From positions 1-24,326 of the forward strand of contig CAZEZY010000024.1 in NCBI GenBank assembly GCA_964516635.1: DNA of 24,326 nucleotides, read 5' to 3'. Position 1 is the stretch's first letter. Each line of letters starts with the position of its first letter. Positions 7,809 through 15,405 of this stretch are shown in pieces. The translations under genes were made by a program, and so were the position numbers. The notes beneath the pieces were generated by a model that made no database searches, was not told where the DNA came from, and saw only the letters and a program-made list of their open reading frames with translations. This DNA is from CAZEZY01 sp964516635. GTDB taxonomy: Bacteria > Pseudomonadota > Gammaproteobacteria > Burkholderiales > Burkholderiaceae_C.

Positions 7809-8441
7809 TCACAGATCCCGCAACTGGTTGACCAGTTCCACAGCAGAGCGCACGCCCATCTTGTCGAACACGTGTGCGCGGTGGACCTCCACCGTCCGAA
7901 CACTGATGTTGAGTTCGTCGGCCACCAGCTTGTTGGGCAGACCGGCGGCAATCAGGCGCATGACGGCTCTTTCCCGGTCAGTGAGGGCGTCGATACGGCG
8001 CTGACGCTCCGCCCGGCTCTGCCGGGAGGCAATGACGCTCGCCGATTGCTTGAGGGCCTGCTCGACCCGGTCGACCAGGGCATTGTCGGAAAAGGGTTTC
8101 TCGCAGAAGTCGAATGCCCCTCGCTTGACGGCGTCCACGGCGGTACCGACATCGGCATGGCCACTCAGGAAAATCACGGGCAGGGTTTCAATCCACGGGC
8201 TGGCCAGCAACCGTTCGAACAGCGACAGCCCGCTCATGCCCGGCATGCGCACATCCAGCAGCAGACAAGCGGGTGTCTGGCGGTCGGTCCAGGACTGTGC
8301 CAGCGCCCAGAATGGCTCGGCGCTGTCAAAGGGTTCGCTCAGCAGCCGCCGCGTGCGCAGCAGCCACCCCAGTGCATCGCGCACGCCGGCGTCGTCATCC
8401 ACGATGTAGACGCAGGCATCGTCCAGGAAGGAGGGTGTCAT
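7809..8441 (-). CDS. dctR: FixJ/LuxR-family response regulator, DctR-like
   Basis: This is a two-component response regulator of 210 aa. The receiver domain covers residues 10-125: acidic pocket VDDD at 14-17, phospho-acceptor Asp63 in LLLDVRMPGMSG, the switch Ser93 in FLSGHAD, and Lys115 in EKPF. A LuxR/FixJ helix-turn-helix occupies about 148-205 (LTDRERAVMRLIAAGLPNK, then ISVRTVEVHRAHVFDKMGV). It starts 6 nt after the sensor-kinase stop and is clearly the partner. The architecture matches FixJ, TtrR and DctR. In beta- and alphaproteobacteria such regulators control C4-dicarboxylate uptake or respiratory genes. The DctR label is by similarity of the pair, as no target operon is in view. Confidence 0.85.
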   Translation of the reverse strand: MTPSFLDDACVYIVDDDAGVRDALGWLLRTRRLLSEPFDSAEPFWALAQSWTDRQTPACLLLDVRMPGMSGLSLFERLLASPWIETLPVIFLSGHADVGTAVDAVKRGAFDFCEKPFSDNALVDRVEQALKQSASVIASRQSRAERQRRIDALTDRERAVMRLIAAGLPNKLVADELNISVRTVEVHRAHVFDKMGVRSAVELVNQLRDL

Positions 8442-8447
8442 GGTTGC

Positions 8448-10466
8448 TCATGATAGGGGTTTGCCGGCAGGCAGTGTGAACCGGAACAGCGTGCCACAGG
8501 GGCTGTTGGACTCGAACTGCAGCATGCCCCCATGTTGTTCCACCACCGTGCGGCACAGGTTCAGGCCCAGCCCCATGCCCTCGGCCTTGGTCGTGAAAAA
8601 CGGGGTGAACAGCCGCTCGGCATCTTCCGCTGCAATCCCCTGACCGTGATCGGCCACTTCGAAACCGACCCATTGCCTGACAGACTCTCCGGTCATGTCC
8701 CGAACAGGACGAGCCGCCAGCCGGATCCGGCGCAGACCACTGGCGACCGGTGGTTGGCCGACCGGCATGGCCTGCATGCCATTGCGTGCCAGATTGAGCA
8801 GCACCTGTTCGACCATGGTCCGGTCACACCAGACGGCAGGGCAGTCCTCCGAGACCAGCATCTCGACCACGATCCCGAGCTTGCGCCCCTGCAGTTGCAA
8901 CAACGGCAGGATGGCCCCAAAGAGGGTGCCGACATCGACGAGTTCCTTGTCCCGCTCGCGGCGTCGCACCAGATCAGCGACGCTGCGGATGACACGCCCT
9001 GCCCGCTCGGCCTGTTCCTGGATCCGCTGCAGCGCCGTCCGCAGGGCATCGGTATCCGCAGGTGGCCCCTGTGGTGCCATCAGGTTCAGCGAACCGGTGG
9101 CATAGCTGGCAATGGCGGCCAGCGGCTGGTTGAGTTCATGGCTGATGAGGGAGGCCATCTCGCCCGCCATGGCGAGGCGGGCGGTCGCCTGCAGCCGTTC
9201 CTGGGAGGCGCGTGACAGTTCTTCCACCCGCCGTTGCTCGCTCAGGTCGAGGATGGCGCTCATCCAGCCAGTCTGCACCCCCTGGGCATTGATGAGCGGC
9301 GCTTCGATGATGAGCACGGGAAAGCGGGTGCCATCGGAGCGGACGAATTCCGATTCAAAACCCTCTCGGGGCAGGACCCGTCCAGCGAGCCGGACGGCCA
9401 GTCGCTGACGGTATTCGTCGATCTGTTCGGGTGGCCAGTAGGGCGCCGGGATGCTGGTGCCGAGCAGCTGTTCGGCAGGCAGCCCCACCATCTGGCAGAA
9501 AGCCGGATTCACGTAGGTGATGTGACCGTCCATGTCCCGGGCGCGCAGGCCCGTCACCAGCGAGTCCTCCATCGCCTTGCGGAAGGCCAGCGCATCGGCC
9601 AGTTGCTGTTCGGCCAGCAGCCGGCGACGCAGGTCCCTGGCCAGCAGGCCCAGTGCCCCCAGCAGGCTCAGGGCCAGTGCGCCCACGGCCACGGTCAGGA
9701 CATGAGGCAGCCAGGCGGTGGTCAGATGCGGTTGCTCCAGGCGCAGCAGGAAGGTGGCGCCAGGCAGGTCCACCAAGTGGTTGACGTGCATCACCTGGCT
9801 ACCGGGCGGCAGCTCGCCGACGATGGTGAGCCGGGTGCCGTCCGGTTCGGTCCAGGCAATCCGGCGGCCCCGCTGGGCCTGAGATGGGATGAGCTCTGTC
9901 AGGAGGCCGGCCAGGGAATAGGTGGCGATCAGGTAACCGTCGGGCTGGCCATCACGCGACAGCGGCAGGCACATTTCCAGCAGCTCGATGCCCTGACCGG
10001 GTCCGAGCGGCCAGAAGTAGCTCGGCGAATAGGCCGGTGCACTGATGCGGTTGGCATTCAGGCAGGCCTGGGCCACGTCGGCCTGGCTGTCGGACCGTGG
10101 CCGGTAGCGGTAGAGCTGGGGAAGAAAAGGCGTGGTCCGGGTGGCCTGTGGGCGCATGAGCCGGTCTCGCCATTCCAGGTGCACCACTTCGCGCTGGGAG
10201 GCCAGCAGATCGGCTGCCAGCGCTGGCCAGTTCGAGGGCGATGGCGTCAGGCTGTGCAGGGCCATCAGGTTCTGGACGCTGCGAGTCAGGCCGGACCGGA
10301 CGTCCATGCCCATGCTTGCCGCGCTCTGCTCCATCCGAACCAGATTCTGGTTTTCCTCGTACTCTCTGACCAGGAACACCATGACGGCCAGCAAAGCCAC
10401 CACCAGCAGGCAGGTCAGCCCCCAGAGCAGCCAGCGCAGGGCCATCCGGCCTGACAGCCGTTCCAT
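8448..10466 (-). CDS. dctS: PAS-containing sensor histidine kinase, DctS-like
   Basis: This is an inner-membrane sensor kinase of 672 aa. There is one span at about residues 9-33, a periplasmic sensing region of roughly 220 aa, a second span at about 254-277, a short coiled linker, a PAS domain near 295-410 (VTGLRARDMDGHITYVNPAF, then FPVLIIEAPL), and a HisKA H-box ISHELNQPLAAI with phospho-acceptor His443. The HATPase domain follows, with the N-box VLLNLARNGMQAM, the G1 box VADHGQGI, and GMGLGLNLCRTVVEQHGG. Architecture and order match the DctS type (periplasmic dicarboxylate sensor with cytoplasmic PAS). The ligand is an inference from the family. It lies 6 nt after the amidase gene and 6 nt before its regulator, so it is part of the same transcript. 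Confidence 0.87.
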   Translation of the reverse strand: MERLSGRMALRWLLWGLTCLLVVALLAVMVFLVREYEENQNLVRMEQSAASMGMDVRSGLTRSVQNLMALHSLTPSPSNWPALAADLLASQREVVHLEWRDRLMRPQATRTTPFLPQLYRYRPRSDSQADVAQACLNANRISAPAYSPSYFWPLGPGQGIELLEMCLPLSRDGQPDGYLIATYSLAGLLTELIPSQAQRGRRIAWTEPDGTRLTIVGELPPGSQVMHVNHLVDLPGATFLLRLEQPHLTTAWLPHVLTVAVGALALSLLGALGLLARDLRRRLLAEQQLADALAFRKAMEDSLVTGLRARDMDGHITYVNPAFCQMVGLPAEQLLGTSIPAPYWPPEQIDEYRQRLAVRLAGRVLPREGFESEFVRSDGTRFPVLIIEAPLINAQGVQTGWMSAILDLSEQRRVEELSRASQERLQATARLAMAGEMASLISHELNQPLAAIASYATGSLNLMAPQGPPADTDALRTALQRIQEQAERAGRVIRSVADLVRRRERDKELVDVGTLFGAILPLLQLQGRKLGIVVEMLVSEDCPAVWCDRTMVEQVLLNLARNGMQAMPVGQPPVASGLRRIRLAARPVRDMTGESVRQWVGFEVADHGQGIAAEDAERLFTPFFTTKAEGMGLGLNLCRTVVEQHGGMLQFESNSPCGTLFRFTLPAGKPLS

Positions 10467-10472
10467 GCCGGT

Positions 10473-11279
10473 TCAGAGCCGGCGGTGCTGCAGGGCCGGC
10501 AGCTGTCGCCGGATCTGCTGCAGATGGGCCATGCCGATCTCCGCGATCACCACCCCCGCTTCATGGGCCTGTTGCGCCAGGACATGGCCCCAGGGGTCGA
10601 TCACCATGCTCTGCCCCCACGTCTTGCGGCCGTTTTCATGGGTCCCGCCTTGTGCACTCGCAACCACATAGGCCTGGTTTTCGATGGCGCGGGCCCGCAG
10701 CAACACTTCCCAGTGCGCCTGGCCGGTGGTATGCGTGAAGGCGGCGGGCACCAGCAGGATGTCGGCGCCCAGCTGACGGTAGAGTTCGGGAAATCGCAGG
10801 TCGTAGCAGACGCTCATCCCGATCCGCCAGACCGTCCCCGCCCGGTCGGTGAGCTCAAAGGTGGTGGGAGTATGGCCCGCCACCAGCACCGCCGCCTCGT
10901 CGTAACGTTCACGGCCGTTGTCGTAGCGGAAAAGGTGGATCTTGTCGTAGCGGGCCACGGATTCCCCCGCCGGGCTGTAGACCACCGACGCATTGGCGGC
11001 ATGGGTGGGATCTTCGGTGGCCATGGGCAGGGTGCCACCCACCACCCACAGGCCGAGCTCTCGCGCAGCGGCTGCCAGAAAATCCTGTACCGGGCCATGG
11101 CCCGGGGTTTCCGCCAGGGGCAGTTTGTCGGCGTCGCGTTCGCCCATGAAGCAGAAATACTCGGGCAGCACGGCCAGCTCGGCCCCCGAGCGGCTGGCCT
11201 GCTCCAGCAGACGCCGCGCTTGCGCAAGGTTCGCCGTCAGGCTGATGCCCGAGACCATCTGGAGAGTGGCGACTTTCAT
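10473..11279 (-). CDS. Nit-type carbon-nitrogen hydrolase (deaminated glutathione amidase-like)
   Basis: This is a nitrilase-superfamily amidase of 268 aa with the full catalytic triad: Glu40 in VLPEYFCFMG, Lys113 in YDKIHLFRYD and Cys158 in GMSVCYDLRFPELYR. The segments AFTHTTGQAHWEVLLRARAI and GGTHENGRKTWGQS are the hallmark of the Nit1/omega-amidase branch, which repairs deaminated glutathione or hydrolyses alpha-keto-omega-amides. The exact substrate is inferred. The ATG at 11279 overlaps the stop of the yhdP-like gene as ATGA, with AGGAG 9 nt upstream inside that gene, so translation is coupled. An open frame 31 codons upstream is not used because the family N-terminus (MKVATLQM) begins at 11279. 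Confidence 0.9.
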   Translation of the reverse strand: MKVATLQMVSGISLTANLAQARRLLEQASRSGAELAVLPEYFCFMGERDADKLPLAETPGHGPVQDFLAAAARELGLWVVGGTLPMATEDPTHAANASVVYSPAGESVARYDKIHLFRYDNGRERYDEAAVLVAGHTPTTFELTDRAGTVWRIGMSVCYDLRFPELYRQLGADILLVPAAFTHTTGQAHWEVLLRARAIENQAYVVASAQGGTHENGRKTWGQSMVIDPWGHVLAQQAHEAGVVIAEIGMAHLQQIRRQLPALQHRRL

Positions 11280-14200
11280 GGTGGGCTGGCTCCTGGTGTG
11301 GGGTTGGATGAGCGGGATTCGCTGGCACCCGGGTTGCGTCTCGTCACCCTTTCCACCTGGGGGTCGGCCCACGGACCGGTGATGCGGAACTGGCGCGTGG
11401 CCGCTTCCTGCAGGGGCTGGCGCAACAGGAACTGTGCCAGAAATGTGCCCAGTCCGGTGACCGGGCTGATCACCGTGGCGACCAGGGAGGCCGTTCCCGC
11501 ATTCAGTTCGGGAATGACCACCGCTGTGATGTCCTGCGTCTCGCGAACGATGTCGGCCTGTCCTTCCAGCAGCACGGCGGCACTGACGCCTTTCATCTGC
11601 AGGTTGTTGGTGGTGGCCAGGCCTTCGCTGATCTGGGCGTTACCCCGGACAACATCGAATGCGAACCCTTCGCTGAACACATCCCGAAAATCCAGTGCGA
11701 GTCGCCGGGGCAGGCTTTGCAGGCTGAGCACCCCCAGGAGTTTGGCTATGCCCGGATCGGCCTTCAGAAACTGCCCCCGCTCGACATCGATCGACAAGGC
11801 CCCTGCCAGAGTGGGTGCATGAAAAGACAGGGGCGAGCCGACCCAGCCGATGTGTCCCTGGATCGTGCCTTTGCCGCCACGAACCACGCCTGGCATGCCG
11901 AACCGTTCCAGCAGCAGACCGGCGTCCTCGATGTCCAGCAGGATGCGCAAGGCGGTGCGCCGTCGGTCGGGTGCCCCTGCCGCACTCGATGCCCAGTTGC
12001 CGCTGGCCTGCAGTCGGGCTTCAGGTGTGGTGAGGTTCAGGGTGTTCAGCCGCCATTCCCGGACGCGCTCCTGCGCCGCCAGCACGGCCTGCCGGTTGAT
12101 GGCCTGGATTTCGAGCCGGCCCAGTTCCCGTCCACCCATCCGGAACTGCTCCACCACCAGGTCGATCGCGGGAATCTGCTGTGGCTGCTCGTTCAGCAGG
12201 TTCTCCACATCGCTCACCCCTGAGGACGAGAGGTCGAGCCGGGCGAGCCGGGCGTAAAGCTGGCCAGGGGCGCGTGCCGTGGACGGGCGGTATTCCACGT
12301 AACCCGATGCCTCTTCCGCACCCACGGACAGACGCCAGACGTCTCGGTCACGAACGCCGCCGGCGACCACCTGCCGAAAGACGCGGCCGCCCTGTTCGAG
12401 CCTTGCGATGCTGAGACCGAGTTCTGTGGGCCAGTAAGGCTGGGTGGTGTCGACGCCAGGCGGTGCGCCGCTGGCTCCCATGCGCTGTCCGACACGCTCC
12501 CACGCCCCGACATCGAGCGTGTCCAGGTGCACCTGGGCACTCACCCCCCTCGCCGGCATGGGTGGGCGCTCGCTGCGCACGGCCAGACTCCCCGCCAGGA
12601 CCCGGGTGGTGCCCGGCTCGAACTCACGCAGGTAATGCAGTCCGAGCAGCGGGATTTGACCGGCGCCCAGCTCGAAGACCACCTCGTCTCGTTCCCGAGC
12701 ACCGGGTCCCGGTTCGATCGGCCGGATGGACAGCCGCATGGGCAAAAGGGTTGCCGCGGCCTTGTCAAACGGGGGGGGCAGTTGCAAAGCCAGGCCCTGG
12801 AGGTTGGACTCCACCTGGATCGCGGTGCCGAACCGATCAAATGTCAGGCTGGCCTGATAAGGGGCTTGCCCCGAAGCCCCCACACCGAGTGGGGCCAGCC
12901 AGGGCCAGTATGGGGCCTGTGACAACGCTTCGACGGTGGCCTGGCCCTGTCCCTGAAACGTGATGGGGGCACCGGTTTCGCCCGTCATGCGACCCGAAAA
13001 CCGCACGGGGCCACCCAGCAGCCGTGCCGTGGCGGTCGGGACGTCGAATCCGCTTTCCGTGAAGCGGATCGAGCCTTGCAATCCCAGCAGCGACGGGGCA
13101 TCCGGTGAGATCGTGAGATCGTTGCCGGGCAAGCGCACCACGCCCTGAACCCGGGTTGATCGGGTGTCGGCCAGTGGCAGGTCCAGCTTCAGGTCCAGCT
13201 CGGCGATGCCGCTGGCCCGCGACCGGTCAAGCACGCCAGCCGTCATGCCCCGGACCGGCGATCGCTGAATCAGCGACAGGGCGTCCTGGGCTGGGCCACG
13301 CACCTGTCCCTGCACCACCAGCTGCGGCGTGTCCGATGAAAAGTCGGTCATTTCGGCCCGGGCGCCGGAGACACGCAGCTGGGGCCAGTCACGGGAAGCG
13401 GCGCGCGCGTCCTCGATGAGCAGGCGGGTCCGGTCGATGAGCAACCGGGCCTGCTCCACTTCCAGTGCCGGCCAGCCCAGGCTGTCCGGTGGCAGCAGAT
13501 ACCTCGGGGCGTAGCTGAGCCCCACCCGGTTGAGCTGAGCCGACACGTTGAATGCCCCGGTGCCCGGCTCGTCAAATGGGAAATGCCACAAATCACCGGC
13601 AATCCGCAATCGCCCTTCACGCGCTTCTCCGCCCGAGATCGCTTCCGTCAGGTAGCGGCGCACAGAAGCCGGAATGTCTTGCGGCAGGTAGCGCACCACG
13701 CGATCCCCCCGTGCCCGGTGGATTTGGGCATCGAGTTGCAGCACGCCGGGGAACCGGGACTGGGCAGGGCTGGTGGCCGGATCGGCCGTTTGCCATTGCA
13801 GGGTCACTTCCCCGTCCACGTCGGCATTGGCCAGTGTCAGTCGAGGGATGTCCACCGCGATGCGATCGCCGCTGACGGTCCAGCGTATCCCCGCTTGCAG
13901 GCGATCGAACCGCAGGGTCGGGTCCTCGAACAGGCCTGGGAAAACGAGCTGGCCATTTTCCAGGGACAGGTCCGCCTGCCCGCCGGACCGGTTGACACGG
14001 AAGTCGACGCTCAAGCCCTTCACGCCTGGACGAGCCAGCGGGTACCGGAGGGATCCACTGGGACGGCGGACCGGTTCAGGGATGCGATCGGCTTGAAGGC
14101 TGACGTTTCTCAGCCTGCCGCTGGCGCTCCACTGGGCTTCCGAGAGGGCGGTGGGCGCTTGCCATTCGAGCTGGAAGGTTTCCGCCAGCCCGGCGGCCTG

Positions 14201-15397
14201 AGTGGCCTCCAGCCATTGGGTGGCCCAGGCGGGCAGGGGCAGGTGCTGGGCCAGTTGCCGGATGGCCTGGGCGTCCAGCCGCTCACCCGCCAGGTTCACG
14301 GCGGCCAGACCCCCCGCTTCATCGAGCCGCTGTTCGTAGCGCAGATCGCCGCCGGGCCAGGGGGTGCCTTCACCCGTCACGAAGGCAAGGCCTCGTGTGG
14401 CCATGCGCGTCGTTGCCCCTCGCTGCTGCACTTCGAGCCGGGTGCGGAAATCACGCAGCGCAAAGGCCCCCGAAGCCCCCTTCCACTGAAGTGACACCTC
14501 CGGCAGGGCAAGATCGCTGGTGATCTGCGTGATCTGCCCTCGCTGGATATCGGCCCACAACCGTGCACTGCCTCTTCCCTCCTGCAATGCCATGCCCAGA
14601 AGGCCCTCGAGGTCGACGTAAGTGCCGAGCGCCTGCGCATCCACACCAGGCAAGCTGGCAAAGGCCGTGCCTGTCCAGTCTCGCCATTGCCCGGCCCGGG
14701 TCTGCCACACCGGGCGGCTGAATTGTCCCTGCAGGGTGAAGGGTTGTCCCCAGTCGGGGGGCGGGGAGGCATCGACACGGAACTGGTGCTGGCGCCCCTG
14801 GTTGCGAAACACCAGCGCGATCCCGTCCAGTTCCAGGGGCACGGCATGGGGCCGCTGGTCGTCGGTCCAGCGCAAGGTGCCGCCGCGAATGGCAAATTCG
14901 GACTGGTCGAAGAACCAGTCCAGCATCCCGCTGCTGCCGTGGTTGTCATCCCGCTCGAGCGGGATCCCCGCCAGCAGCAGGCGTCCGTCGGTCGTGCGTC
15001 GGATGTCGAGCACGGGTCCATCGATCACCAGCTGGTCAAAACCGAGCCGCCAGAGCGAGCGCACCGACAGCGCAGCCTGAACCGCAGGCAGGCGCAGGGC
15101 TTCTCTGCCCTCGGCGTCCATGAGCACCACCTCGTCCAGCCGGATGCCCGGTACCGGGCCACTCGATTCGGCCCTGACGGCACCGATGGCCACCTGCACC
15201 CCAAGGGCATGTGAGGCCAAACGCTGGAGCATCGGGCGCCATTCGTCAACTCGCGGCACAATCAGAAGATGAAGCGCCCCCCAACTGAGCGCAAACAGCA
15301 GCCACACGGCGGCAATCAGCCACAGCATGGCCTTGGCCAGACGGGCCATGGCACGCGTCAGGCGGGCAGTCGGGGGGAATTCACGAGTCTCGAGCAC
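11276..15397 (-). CDS. yhdP: YhdP-family AsmA-like envelope protein
   Basis: This is a giant single-span protein of 1373 aa (E. coli YhdP is about 1270). One N-terminal membrane anchor (about residues 24-48, AMLWLIAAVWLLFALSWGAL) is followed by IVPRVDEWRP, the usual family opening, and then a long beta-rich periplasmic body. The C-terminal AsmA-like region is clear: GIAKLLGVLSLQSLPRRL, FRDVFSEGFAFDVVRGN and VIPELNAGTASLVATVISPV. YhdP, TamB and YdbH are known to act redundantly in moving phospholipids to the outer membrane. The start is uncertain: the frame opens at a GTG (15397), and an ATG at 15349 would begin just before the anchor. No good ribosome-binding site is seen for either. An 8-C homopolymer lies within the frame at 12771-12778. 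Confidence 0.92.
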   Translation of the reverse strand: MLETREFPPTARLTRAMARLAKAMLWLIAAVWLLFALSWGALHLLIVPRVDEWRPMLQRLASHALGVQVAIGAVRAESSGPVPGIRLDEVVLMDAEGREALRLPAVQAALSVRSLWRLGFDQLVIDGPVLDIRRTTDGRLLLAGIPLERDDNHGSSGMLDWFFDQSEFAIRGGTLRWTDDQRPHAVPLELDGIALVFRNQGRQHQFRVDASPPPDWGQPFTLQGQFSRPVWQTRAGQWRDWTGTAFASLPGVDAQALGTYVDLEGLLGMALQEGRGSARLWADIQRGQITQITSDLALPEVSLQWKGASGAFALRDFRTRLEVQQRGATTRMATRGLAFVTGEGTPWPGGDLRYEQRLDEAGGLAAVNLAGERLDAQAIRQLAQHLPLPAWATQWLEATQAAGLAETFQLEWQAPTALSEAQWSASGRLRNVSLQADRIPEPVRRPSGSLRYPLARPGVKGLSVDFRVNRSGGQADLSLENGQLVFPGLFEDPTLRFDRLQAGIRWTVSGDRIAVDIPRLTLANADVDGEVTLQWQTADPATSPAQSRFPGVLQLDAQIHRARGDRVVRYLPQDIPASVRRYLTEAISGGEAREGRLRIAGDLWHFPFDEPGTGAFNVSAQLNRVGLSYAPRYLLPPDSLGWPALEVEQARLLIDRTRLLIEDARAASRDWPQLRVSGARAEMTDFSSDTPQLVVQGQVRGPAQDALSLIQRSPVRGMTAGVLDRSRASGIAELDLKLDLPLADTRSTRVQGVVRLPGNDLTISPDAPSLLGLQGSIRFTESGFDVPTATARLLGGPVRFSGRMTGETGAPITFQGQGQATVEALSQAPYWPWLAPLGVGASGQAPYQASLTFDRFGTAIQVESNLQGLALQLPPPFDKAAATLLPMRLSIRPIEPGPGARERDEVVFELGAGQIPLLGLHYLREFEPGTTRVLAGSLAVRSERPPMPARGVSAQVHLDTLDVGAWERVGQRMGASGAPPGVDTTQPYWPTELGLSIARLEQGGRVFRQVVAGGVRDRDVWRLSVGAEEASGYVEYRPSTARAPGQLYARLARLDLSSSGVSDVENLLNEQPQQIPAIDLVVEQFRMGGRELGRLEIQAINRQAVLAAQERVREWRLNTLNLTTPEARLQASGNWASSAAGAPDRRRTALRILLDIEDAGLLLERFGMPGVVRGGKGTIQGHIGWVGSPLSFHAPTLAGALSIDVERGQFLKADPGIAKLLGVLSLQSLPRRLALDFRDVFSEGFAFDVVRGNAQISEGLATTNNLQMKGVSAAVLLEGQADIVRETQDITAVVIPELNAGTASLVATVISPVTGLGTFLAQFLLRQPLQEAATRQFRITGPWADPQVERVTRRNPGASESRSSNPTPGASPP
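12771..12778. repeat. 8-nt G/C homopolymer inside yhdP
   Basis: Eight consecutive G on the plus strand (C on the coding strand) encode part of LPPPF in the YhdP-like protein. The frame is intact across it. Tracts of this length can slip during replication, but one of 8 nt is at the lower end of those known to phase-vary. Confidence 0.9.
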
Positions 15398-15405
15398 GCG
15401 AAATT

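Noticed and set aside
7652..7951. Upstream extension of the mltA frame to an ATG at 7951
   Set aside because: It runs antisense to the small membrane protein gene and overlaps the response regulator out of frame. The residues are Ser/Trp/Arg-rich and not protein-like, and they would bury the lipoprotein signal internally.
11300..15300. Several long open frames antisense to yhdP, including 300-residue frames
   Set aside because: They mirror the GC-rich codons of the real gene and have no recognisable domains, signal peptides or ribosome-binding sites.
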